Shown here piece by piece: positions 27,165 through 38,053 of a stretch of 64,000 nucleotides of DNA. The stretch spans positions 6,376,501 to 6,440,500 of the forward strand of contig NZ_CP012333.1 in assembly GCF_001263205.1 (NCBI RefSeq), written 5' to 3'. Origin of the DNA: Labilithrix luteola. Its GTDB lineage: Bacteria; Myxococcota_A; Polyangia; Polyangiales; Polyangiaceae. The notes beneath the pieces are model-generated. The model was not told where the DNA came from. It worked only from the letters and a program-made list of their open reading frames with translations, and ran no database searches. The translations under genes and the position numbers were made by a program. The first letter of the stretch is position 1, and each line of letters opens with the position of its first letter.

Positions 27165-28253
27165 TCATTTTTGCACGTAGCACTGGTGGTCGCCGATCTT
27201 CGTGCTGACGCCCGGCTGCGCATCTCCGTGATTTTGGCCGCGGAGGAGGAGGTACCGTCCCGTGGTGTTCGACCCGAGAAGGCCTTGCCATCCGTCGTAC
27301 GCTCCGTCGAGGAACAGGACCACCTGCCCCGAGGTGCGGATCATTCCCGTCTTGCCGCTCGACGTGTACGAGCCGCCCGAGATCGTGAACCGGGGCAGCA
27401 TCGAGGGGACGAACTGCACGGCGCCCATCTGGTACGTCAACATCAAGCAAGCGTAGTTACCGTCGAGCGAGCCTGTCACGCCGCCGGCGTTCGCGCCGCC
27501 ACCATTGTTCGTATTGGCGTTCGTATTGACCTTCGCCTTCGGTTGGTAGTCCATCTTCACCTCGCCCGACCCGCCAATCACATGGGTCGTGACGTGCCCG
27601 ACGCCGACGCCTTTGCTCTGTACCTCGCACGTAAAGCTCGTGTCGGCGTGCTTCATGATCTTTCCGTGGAAGCAAGGCACCGTCAGCTGGGGCGAGCCCA
27701 TGCGCGCGGCGATTCCCGTGAAGGTCGACGCGAGCTTCCCACCCTCGAGGATCACGAACCCTTCCTGGAGCCTGTACTCCATGCCGCTCGGACCGTTGGT
27801 GACCGTGACCTCCGCCGGATCGCCCTCGTTCGGCGGAACGACCGCGCGCGAGAAGGAGCCCGACGAAGGCGGGGTGATGGGGCACTCGACGTGATCGAGC
27901 GGCACGCCATCGCTCCGGAGAGCCGTCTCCAGTTTCACCGCGATCGGCGTCCGATCAACGGTGCGGTCGCTCTCGGCGGTCGGCGTGGCGATCGTCGGAC
28001 TCGCCGCATCGGCGCCATGGGTCGCCGCGCCCATGCTGGCGAGCATCCCGCAGACGAGGCATCCCGCTCCGCCGATCACGACGATGACGACGATGACGAC
28101 GAGCGCAATGGCCGCGCCGCTCGGGCCCGACCTCCGAGGAGGCGGCCCGCCACCGTACGAACCATAGGGACCTTGCGGTCCACCGTATCCGCCAGCGCCG
28201 TATGCAGGAGGTCGAGGTGGAGCGTAGCCAGGGCCTTGCGGGGGATAGTGCAT
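27165..28253 (-). CDS. Membrane protein with DUF4333-like and lipocalin-like domains
   Basis: This 362-residue protein begins with a Gly/Pro/Tyr-rich cytoplasmic tail (HYPPQGPGYAPPRPP and repeats, about 1-40). One membrane segment follows (about 47-72), containing AIALVVIVVIVVIGG. The outer part has a domain resembling DUF4333 (KLETALRSDGVPLDHVECP, then a CFHGKIMKH strand with paired Cys). A C-terminal barrel-like domain starts at YACLMLTYQMGAVQF and ends with GDHQCYVQK. The role is unknown. ATG 28253 is chosen because the tail begins there; a longer frame adds unlikely Arg-rich sequence. It converges with the membrane pair and diverges from the DUF7932-like gene. Confidence 0.55.
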   Translation of the reverse strand: MHYPPQGPGYAPPRPPAYGAGGYGGPQGPYGSYGGGPPPRRSGPSGAAIALVVIVVIVVIGGAGCLVCGMLASMGAATHGADAASPTIATPTAESDRTVDRTPIAVKLETALRSDGVPLDHVECPITPPSSGSFSRAVVPPNEGDPAEVTVTNGPSGMEYRLQEGFVILEGGKLASTFTGIAARMGSPQLTVPCFHGKIMKHADTSFTCEVQSKGVGVGHVTTHVIGGSGEVKMDYQPKAKVNTNANTNNGGGANAGGVTGSLDGNYACLMLTYQMGAVQFVPSMLPRFTISGGSYTSSGKTGMIRTSGQVVLFLDGAYDGWQGLLGSNTTGRYLLLRGQNHGDAQPGVSTKIGDHQCYVQK

Positions 28254-28515
28254 GGATTCGTGGAGTGATCGCGCGCGCCGCACAACCAACGAACCAACCA
28301 AACATCGAGCACGCCCAACGACAAGCGCGCCGAGGTTTACGTAAACCGCGTTGCTTCGAGAGACAGGCTTCGTGGCGCTCGGCCCGAGCAGCAGGAGGAC
28401 TGCGACGAAGAGCTGGCACGCGAGTCTGCGCACGGCCGACTCCACGAGGCGTGTCCGTTTACGCACGGGGCGAAGTGACCCACGTGCACACGGCCCGCGT
28501 GCCGATACAGGACGC

Positions 28516-31503
28516 ATGCGGGCCAGCGCCGGGCCCGCGAGCTTCGCGGCGGGCGGCCGAAGGCGCGTGCAAGTCGAGGTTCGTCTCTCCGATGCGTCGA
28601 ACGGTGAAAACGGCGGGAGTGGAGGAAACGGCGGCTCGGGCTCGAGCGGCGCTCCCGGCGGCAGCGGTGGTCAGATCGTCCTGCGCGTCAGCGAGTACGA
28701 CACGCATCTCCTCCTCTTGGTTTCGCACGACGTCGAGGCGGCGAGCGGCGGGAAAGCGGGAGCGAACGGGCGCGGTGGAAAGGGCGGAGGCGGCGGCCTG
28801 GGTGGCGACGGACACTCGTGGTCCGTCACACGCACCGAACGGGACTGGCTAGGTCACGAACGGATTCGTCACGAACATCATTCGAAGCCCGGTGGCTACA
28901 ACGGTCGAGACGGGCACGACGGCTCGGACGCGACTACGCTGCTTTACGACGGACCGCAAGGGCAGCGCGGCACGTTCACCATCGCGGTCGTCGAGCGGGA
29001 CGGCATCCACCATTACGCGGATCGCTACGACCTGAAGCTCGTCGGATTCCGACACCGGAACGAAAACGGCGACGGCATCTACGAGCCGGAGGAGACGATC
29101 TACGTCACCGACGTCGAGGTGCAGAACACAGGCAAGATGCCGACCCCCGCGCACCACGACATCGTCATCGCGATCGTCGAGACGGACTGGATCGCGCCAG
29201 CCGAGGCCACGCTCGTCGTGCCGCGCTCGCTCGCGCCGGGCGAGCGCCATCTCTTTCGTGGCCTCGAGCTCCCGTTCAAGCTTCGCGTCTTCAACCCGCA
29301 ACGTGCCGGAGCCGCGCTCAAGAAGGCCGAGACCATTCGCCTCCAGGCCTCGCTCCCGCGAGTGCGCAGCGTGTTCGAAGGTTTCGCGGTGACCGAAGAG
29401 GCGATGCAGATGGGGCGCATCGCCGTCCGTTTCCCGCTCGAGATCACGCCTCTCACTTCACTCTTCTCGCTCGCGCCCGGCGAGGCCGCACGCCTCCAAT
29501 GGAACGTGATGAACGTCTCGGAGCGCGCCGTTGGCTTCGAGACCGACGAGCCGCGCGCCGTCTCCGTGAACATCGTGATGGCCGGCGGCGATCTCCAGCC
29601 GAATCAGATTCACCTCTTCGACGAGCGAGGTACGCACGTGCCGCTCGATCGAGGATTCGCCCGCAGCGTGGCGCGCATCGACGCCAAGCACGGCAATCCG
29701 TTCGAGCTGACGGTCGCCGTCTCCGAGGACGCGCCGCCGCACGCCTCTGCGCGTCTGGTCCTCGCCGTCCAGCTCGGCCATTTCGATGCGCCGAACAAGC
29801 TGCGTCCCATCCAGTTCCAGGAGTTCGTTGTTCGCGTCGGCGAGGCCACCGAAGCCCGCCAGGCCGACGTGCTCGTCGTGGCGAACAACCGGAGCGACAA
29901 GACCGAGATCGAAGCGTGGCGCGAGGTCATCGCCTCGTTCGGCCTGTCCTCGGCCGTCTTCGACGTTTCGCACGTGGGAAATCTGGAGATCCTTCGCGAC
30001 GTCGCGAACGGCGAGCGGAAGTTCCGCATGGTCGTCCTCCTCGACAATTCGATGGACACCGGCCAGGGCCCGCGCCCGCCGACGAGCCTCCTCGATCCGA
30101 CGACGACGCTCGCCCTCACCCGCGCTGGCGTCCACGTCCTCCAGATTCATTCCGGCACGGGATCCATCCTCGATCGCACGCTCGTTCCGATCGACCCTGT
30201 GACGCCGACGGAACGACGGGCGATCGACGGAACCGATCGCGAAGCGGTCGCCGCCGCCTGCGCAAACGAGCCGATTGGCGGCAACGGTGTGCTCGTGGCG
30301 CTGCAAGGCAAGTCGGACATCGTCGCGTTGCGATCGAAGTGGCTGTCGGAGTTCATCGAAGCGCGATGGCCCGAGCGCCGCTTCGTCGTCTGGACGACCG
30401 GCAATGGTGACACTGACACCCGCGACGTGGAACGCTTGCATCGCCTGATGATCCGTCGCACGGCCGACGCCGCGCGGGGCTCGCTCACCGCACTGAACGC
30501 CGACGAGCACCTCGTGCACGATGCGAGGTTCGTACGCGAAGCGCGCACGCGGAGCCTCTTCGCGGATGCCCTCCCGTTCGAGATTGCCACGTTGCTCCTC
30601 TCGCTGACGCCGCTTCCCTTCGGCGGCGGGCGCGCCCAAATTCCCGGTGGCGTCGAGGATGCCTTGGTCGCGTCGGTGCTGACGCGCCTCGCGGTCGAAA
30701 TGGCCAACGTTCGTCACTTCGGGTGGGGGACCTCGCGCGAGAAGGTCGTGAGCGCCATGCCGCTCCTCGCGTACGTCGAGCAGTATGCGTTCTCCACAGC
30801 GCCTCCCCACGACGACGCCGATTTGAAGCGTTTTGGAAAGCCGTCGACAACGCTCGATCCGCAGAGTCATCGAGGTCGGCGGCTCGTCGAGCTATGCGCT
30901 TGGCTCGAGATTCTCGCAGGTGGTCAGGTCCGATTCTGGGAATGGATTCCGCCCTTCCTTTGGCTTCGACGGGGACGGAAAATCCGTTCTCGCGTGCGCG
31001 AGGCGATCGCCACGCTCGTCGGTCGCGTCGCCCCCACGCTCGACGACCAAAACGCCGTTCACCAAGCCATCGCCGCGCGCGTGAAGGAGATCAAAGAGAG
31101 CTGGCTCGACCTCGAACGTCGTCGCGAGGCCTCCTCGAACGGCGCCGAGTTCACGCAACAGCGCCTCGCCGCGCGCTTCGCGGATTACGACGTGGATTTC
31201 GATGCAGCGCACCTGGCGCACGACGCGCGGCGCTTCTCCGCCGCCGAGGCCGCACAACGCCAAACGGAGCGGACTCGCGTCACTCTCGACGCCGAGGGCG
31301 CGGTGCAGAGCGCCTCGACGCGACGTGACGCGCTCTTCGTTCCCACGTCGTGCAGTGAGCTGCTCGCCCGCGCGGCCCCGCCGATGCGCATCGCCGTCGA
31401 GGAGCCCCCGGCGAGTGCCGAGGCCTCCGTCGGAGAGATCGAGGTCGTCTTCGAATCGGATGAACGAGCTCCCCGACGCGAGGCCCTGCCACAACCGCGT
31501 TAG
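28516..31503 (+). CDS. Large glycine-rich DUF7932-like protein
   Basis: This protein is about 995 residues, taken from ATG 28516 with AGGA upstream; the frame extends to 28351. It starts with a collagen-like Gly/Asn/Ser-rich stretch (NGENGGSGGNGGSGSSG), a strand-rich module with a second Gly-rich insert (KAGANGRGGKGGGGG), and GYNGRDGHDGSDA. Ig-like beta domains follow (VTDVEVQNTGKMPTPAHHDIVI, then LAPGEAARLQWNVMN). A mixed alpha/beta domain (about 500-750) carries VLVVANNRSDKTEIEAWREVI and MVVLLDNSMDT, like a Rossmann or TIR/SIR-type fold with no recognised catalytic triad. The C-terminus is helical with a WEWIPPFLW segment. This order matches DUF7932 proteins, which are known from fungi and some bacteria and have no assigned function. 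No signal peptide is visible. Confidence 0.6.
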   Translation: MRASAGPASFAAGGRRRVQVEVRLSDASNGENGGSGGNGGSGSSGAPGGSGGQIVLRVSEYDTHLLLLVSHDVEAASGGKAGANGRGGKGGGGGLGGDGHSWSVTRTERDWLGHERIRHEHHSKPGGYNGRDGHDGSDATTLLYDGPQGQRGTFTIAVVERDGIHHYADRYDLKLVGFRHRNENGDGIYEPEETIYVTDVEVQNTGKMPTPAHHDIVIAIVETDWIAPAEATLVVPRSLAPGERHLFRGLELPFKLRVFNPQRAGAALKKAETIRLQASLPRVRSVFEGFAVTEEAMQMGRIAVRFPLEITPLTSLFSLAPGEAARLQWNVMNVSERAVGFETDEPRAVSVNIVMAGGDLQPNQIHLFDERGTHVPLDRGFARSVARIDAKHGNPFELTVAVSEDAPPHASARLVLAVQLGHFDAPNKLRPIQFQEFVVRVGEATEARQADVLVVANNRSDKTEIEAWREVIASFGLSSAVFDVSHVGNLEILRDVANGERKFRMVVLLDNSMDTGQGPRPPTSLLDPTTTLALTRAGVHVLQIHSGTGSILDRTLVPIDPVTPTERRAIDGTDREAVAAACANEPIGGNGVLVALQGKSDIVALRSKWLSEFIEARWPERRFVVWTTGNGDTDTRDVERLHRLMIRRTADAARGSLTALNADEHLVHDARFVREARTRSLFADALPFEIATLLLSLTPLPFGGGRAQIPGGVEDALVASVLTRLAVEMANVRHFGWGTSREKVVSAMPLLAYVEQYAFSTAPPHDDADLKRFGKPSTTLDPQSHRGRRLVELCAWLEILAGGQVRFWEWIPPFLWLRRGRKIRSRVREAIATLVGRVAPTLDDQNAVHQAIAARVKEIKESWLDLERRREASSNGAEFTQQRLAARFADYDVDFDAAHLAHDARRFSAAEAAQRQTERTRVTLDAEGAVQSASTRRDALFVPTSCSELLARAAPPMRIAVEEPPASAEASVGEIEVVFESDERAPRREALPQPR

Positions 31504-31566
31504 TGCAGACTGCAGGTCACGTTGCACACGGTGGCGACGGCACAATCGACGCCGTCGTTGCACGCG
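31500..31566 (-). pseudogene. Remnant of a Cys-rich secreted protein C-terminus
   Basis: Minus-strand codons read ACNDGVDCAVATVCNVTCSL, then His and a TAA stop at 31500-31502. The CNVTC pattern is like the ends of myxobacterial Cys-rich lipoproteins. Upstream the frame is lost at the uvrA stop codon, so only about 20 codons survive. A CGACGGC/GCCGTCG hairpin (31535-31557) lies inside. It may be a gene tail left after uvrA took its place, or coincidence. Confidence 0.3.
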
Positions 31567-31568
31567 CT

Positions 31569-34526
<2,958 letters not shown>

Positions 34527-34572
34527 ACGGCCTTCGTAGCACGATTCGGACAGAGTCGAGGTGTGCTCCCGT

Positions 34573-34600
34573 AAAAAGACGAGCCATCTCGATGCTCGTC
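34573..34600 (-). terminator. Intrinsic terminator after the PLP enzyme-lipoprotein pair
   Basis: On the minus strand a GACGAGC/GCTCGTC stem (34600-34594 with 34584-34578) with a 9-nt loop is followed by five T residues. It overlaps the last bases of the lipoprotein stop codon. This is the textbook layout of a Rho-independent terminator. Confidence 0.8.
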
Positions 34601-35603
34601 AGCGTGTGAGGAGCGCTCCGTGCGGAAGCGCAATCCGCTGTTGGAGCATCCAAGGGTGAGATCTTTTGTCCCCGTCGTCGCCTTCGTGCGTGTGCTCGTC
34701 AGGCATGTCGGCGACGTCGGTGGGACTTCGCAAAATTCGACGCAACACCTTGATGCTGTTGGGCTCTTTCAGAACGGCATAGCGTTCTCCCGCACCGGCC
34801 GCCCAACGATGCTCGTCGTAGAGCAGTGCGCCAGATGAAAGAGCCTTAACGGAACTCGCACTCGATGATCGATCGGGATCGTCGGTGACGACGAAGGTGC
34901 GTTTCTTCCCGTCGGCCCCGGTGAGGGTGATGGTGAGTCGAGTGAGTCTCGCCGTGGACACGCCGCTGTCCAGGGATCGCTCGGGCGAACCGTTCGCGAG
35001 CGGTGCCCACGCGGTTTGGATCGACACGGGGGCGACGAGGTCGCTCGCGTCGAACTCGGTGCGCGTGCGGTCTTCCCATCCGGGAATCGCGGACAGTTGT
35101 TCTTCGTGGACGATCCGCAGCTGGCGATCGGCGCCGAGCTTCATGTGCAGGCGCCAGCGCCCGTGCTCCTCGTGGCCCGTGGTGCGCCAACGTTTGACGA
35201 AGGTGACCTGCACGATGCCGTCGCCCAAGCCTGCGTCGTGCGCGAGCCACGTCGCGAACGCTGGCTTCTCCACGTCGACGCGGAGCTGACGCGCGAAGAG
35301 CTCGCGCTGACGGGCCGACCAGGCCTCGAAGTCGAACGTGCGAGGCGCGCTCTGACCAGGGAGTGAAGCGTCGAAGGAGGGCGGCTCGTAGAAGGCGGAC
35401 CACACCTCGGGGGCGTCGCGGTTCTGCGCATCGCGCCAGCCGAAGAGGATCGAACGTGCCTCGGCCTCGACCTCACTCGCTCGCAGGGGGCGAGGCGCGG
35501 CGTCGGCACCGTCCTTGTCGCGGCTCGTGGCTTGAGTCACGAGGACGTCGCAACCGCTGCTCACGAGCGCAAACGCGAGCGTGAGGGCGAGCGAACGGAT
35601 CAT
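34599..35603 (-). CDS. Lipoprotein of unknown function
   Basis: This 334-residue protein starts at ATG 35603 with a lipoprotein signal ending VSSGC (Cys18). The mature part opens with a helical region (RASEVEAEARSILFGWRDAQN), then FDFEAWSARQRELFARQLRVDVEKPAFATW. A beta-rich module follows (GIVQVTFVKRWRTTGHEEHGRWRLHMKLG), which resembles nuclear-transport-factor-2-like or Tim44-like folds seen in bacterial lipoproteins. A second half contains strand pairs and a charged tail ending in LLTR. I do not recognise a family. The gene overlaps the PLP enzyme stop by four bases and ends in an intrinsic terminator, so it is the last gene of a two-gene operon. Confidence 0.6.
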   Translation of the reverse strand: MIRSLALTLAFALVSSGCDVLVTQATSRDKDGADAAPRPLRASEVEAEARSILFGWRDAQNRDAPEVWSAFYEPPSFDASLPGQSAPRTFDFEAWSARQRELFARQLRVDVEKPAFATWLAHDAGLGDGIVQVTFVKRWRTTGHEEHGRWRLHMKLGADRQLRIVHEEQLSAIPGWEDRTRTEFDASDLVAPVSIQTAWAPLANGSPERSLDSGVSTARLTRLTITLTGADGKKRTFVVTDDPDRSSSASSVKALSSGALLYDEHRWAAGAGERYAVLKEPNSIKVLRRILRSPTDVADMPDEHTHEGDDGDKRSHPWMLQQRIALPHGALLTR

Positions 35604-36832
35604 GTCCCCGCCGCTTCGAGCGCTCGATCGAGATCCGCGATCAGGTCGTCGGCGGACTCGAGGCCGCAACTCATACGGAGCAAACCGTCACCGATGCCGG
35701 CGAGGCGGCGCGTTTCTTCGGGCATCGTGGAGTGCGTGGTCGACGCCGGATGCACGACGAGCGTGCGTGTGTCGCCGAGGCTCACGGCGTGCGTCGCGAC
35801 GCGAAGCGCTTCGAGCGTCTTTCGCCCACGCGCGAGCGCATCGTCGCCGGCGAGCTCGAACGAGAGGAGCGCGCCATACGCGTGCATCTGCCGCTGCGCG
35901 AGCGCGTGACCCGGGTGGCTCGGCAACGACGGATGGTGCACGACGGCAATCTTCGGATGCGAGGCTAGATGGCGGGCGATCGCCTCCGCCGTCGCGCACG
36001 ATCGCTCTTGGCGGAGGGCGAAGGTGCGAAGCCCACGCAAGACGAGCCACGCGGCAAGCGGCGAGAGAACGCCGCCGAAGCCCTTCACCACGAGCTCGCG
36101 CGCCCGATCGACGAGCTCGCGCGGCCCGGCGACGGCGCCGCCGATGACGTCACCATGGCCGCTGATCCCCTTGGTCATCGAGTGCACCACGAGATCGGCG
36201 CCGAGGTCGACGGGGGATTGGGCGAACGGCGTGGCGAACGTTCCGTCGACGACGACGAGCGGCCGCGGCGCCTTTGCGCTCTGCGCGAGCTTCACGATCG
36301 CGGCGATGTCGACGACGCCGAGCGTGGGGTTCGAAGGCGTCTCCACGTAGAGGATGCGCGTCTTGTCGGTCATCGCCGCGGCGTAGGCGGCGGCGGTTCC
36401 GTCGACGAACGTCGTCGTGATGCCGAGCTTCGGCAGGCGCTCGCGCAGGAGTCGCGCGCTCTCGGCATACATCGATCGAGGCGCCACGACGTGATCGCCC
36501 GCTTCGCAGGTCGACAGTACGACGCCGGCGATGGCTGCCATTCCACTTGCCGTTGCACACGCCGCTTCGGCGCCTTCGAGCGCGGCGAGCTTCTCTTCGA
36601 GCGCGCGCACCGTGGGGTTGCCCCAGCGCCCGTAGATCCAGGCGTCTTCCTCGCCGCGAAACGCACGCGCCGCCTGGTCGGCGCTCGTGAAGGCGAAGGC
36701 ACTCGAGAGGACGATCGGCACATCGAGCGCGCCGTCTTCGTCCGGCGTCTCGCCCGCGTGGACGCACGTGGTCGCCATGCGATCGGCACGACGACGAAGC
36801 TGTTCGGCGTAGGGAAGGGCAGGATCGATCAC
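35600..36832 (-). CDS. PLP-dependent transsulfuration-family enzyme
   Basis: This 410-residue cystathionine gamma-synthase/lyase-family member has family landmarks: TTCVHAGETPD near the start, YGRWGNPTVRALEEKLAALEGAEAACATASGMAAI, YVETPSNPTLGVVDI, VVDGTFATPF and VVHSMTKGISGHGD with the PLP Lys. HPASTTHS closes the fold. It could be cystathionine gamma-lyase, methionine gamma-lyase or a synthase; the sequence alone does not decide. A GTG at 36832 is the likely start; ATG 36778 is an alternative. It is a second, distinct member beside MetY. Coupling by ATGA to a lipoprotein is unusual for this enzyme class. Confidence 0.85.
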   Translation of the reverse strand: MIDPALPYAEQLRRRADRMATTCVHAGETPDEDGALDVPIVLSSAFAFTSADQAARAFRGEEDAWIYGRWGNPTVRALEEKLAALEGAEAACATASGMAAIAGVVLSTCEAGDHVVAPRSMYAESARLLRERLPKLGITTTFVDGTAAAYAAAMTDKTRILYVETPSNPTLGVVDIAAIVKLAQSAKAPRPLVVVDGTFATPFAQSPVDLGADLVVHSMTKGISGHGDVIGGAVAGPRELVDRARELVVKGFGGVLSPLAAWLVLRGLRTFALRQERSCATAEAIARHLASHPKIAVVHHPSLPSHPGHALAQRQMHAYGALLSFELAGDDALARGRKTLEALRVATHAVSLGDTRTLVVHPASTTHSTMPEETRRLAGIGDGLLRMSCGLESADDLIADLDRALEAAGT

Positions 36833-36854
36833 GCGGCGAAGGCTACCGCGTCGG

Positions 36855-37880
36855 TCATCGTTGCAGAAGCCGTGAGCGTGGCGTGGCTCCCACCGGGCGA
36901 ACGGGGCCGAACGTGACGATGAGCCCGCCGACGATGACGAACGCCATACCCGCGATCGCGCTCGCTTTGGGGGTCTCTCCGAGGAGGCCTGCACCGAGGA
37001 GAGCGCTCGCTACGACCGAGAGATAGCTCATCGCGCTGACGCGCGCGGCGTTCTGCAGAGCATAGGCGCGCGTCATGGCGATCTGCGCGAAGCCTGCACA
37101 AAGCCCAGCCGCGACCATGAACGCAGCGTCACGTGCGGTCGGGAGGCGAGGGTCGAACACGGCGACGACGGCGTGCGTGGCGGCGGCGAAGAGCGAGAAG
37201 TGGAAGGCGATGGCCTCGGCCGACTCCGTCTTGCCGGCGCGTCGCAGCATCATCATCGCGATCGACGTCAGCACGGCCGCGAGCACGGCAACGCCGCCCG
37301 TGACGAGCGCCGACGGTCCGGCGACCATCGCGTTGGAGGCAGGCGCGCTCGCTTCGCGCCCAAAAGAGAAGAGCCGCGCCGGGTGCAAGACGAGGATCAC
37401 GCCGACGAGCGCGAGCGCAATCGCGAAGGCGATCGAGGGCGATGTTCGCTCGCGTAGCACGATGGGAGCGAGCACCGCGAGGAAGACGGGCGTGAGGTTC
37501 AGCAGCGTGACGGTGTCACCGAGCGAGAGCGTGCGTGACGACAGCGCATAGAAGGTGGCGAGCATCGCGCCGGTGCCGAACACGCTCCGCCAGAAAATGG
37601 CCCATTTGTCCACCGCTGCGAGTGAGGTCTTCCGTAAGCGGGCAACGCCGAAGGCTACGAGCGCCCCGACCACGGCGCGCACCGCGGCCACGCTGGCCCA
37701 CGACGTGCTCTCCGTCGCCAGGCGCGCGAAGACGTTCATGGTGGCAAAGAGGACGGCGCTCGCCGCCATGAGGAGGAGGGCCGCCGTGGCCGAGCTTGCG
37801 TTCGGGGCCGCTTTCTCGGGCTCGGAGAGGGGCAAAGGGCCCGAAGTTGGCGATGGGGGCATGGCGGGGGACGAAGTCAC
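36855..37880 (-). CDS. EamA/DMT-family transporter
   Basis: This 341-residue inner-membrane protein has about ten hydrophobic segments in two repeated halves, the EamA pattern of drug/metabolite exporters and permeases. The first half shows VLFATMNVFARLATESTSWASVAAVRAVVGALVAF and LGDTVTLLNLTPVFLAVLAP; the second shows AYALQNAARVSAMSYLSVVASALLG. The N-terminus is a Pro/Ser-rich tail, and the start may be GTG 37880 or ATG 37862. It lies just upstream of the PLP enzyme gene on the same strand (22-bp gap), so export of a sulfur amino acid product is possible. The substrate is unknown. Confidence 0.85.
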   Translation of the reverse strand: MTSSPAMPPSPTSGPLPLSEPEKAAPNASSATAALLLMAASAVLFATMNVFARLATESTSWASVAAVRAVVGALVAFGVARLRKTSLAAVDKWAIFWRSVFGTGAMLATFYALSSRTLSLGDTVTLLNLTPVFLAVLAPIVLRERTSPSIAFAIALALVGVILVLHPARLFSFGREASAPASNAMVAGPSALVTGGVAVLAAVLTSIAMMMLRRAGKTESAEAIAFHFSLFAAATHAVVAVFDPRLPTARDAAFMVAAGLCAGFAQIAMTRAYALQNAARVSAMSYLSVVASALLGAGLLGETPKASAIAGMAFVIVGGLIVTFGPVRPVGATPRSRLLQR

Positions 37881-38053
37881 GGAATCGTCGAAAAGGCGTT
37901 AGGAGGACTGGCGGAAGCGGGCCGGTCGGGTCACGGGCCGAGAACGCGCGCGAGCAGGCGAGGAGGAATGCCGAAAACGCCAGGTATGGGTGCACTTCGA
38001 GGGTGCCACGGTTTCGCGAACGTTTTTCGCCCTGTGATAGCCTTCCAAACGAG

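Noticed and set aside
34527..34572. LexA box upstream of uvrA
   Set aside because: A CTGT occurs but no paired half-site at the right spacing.
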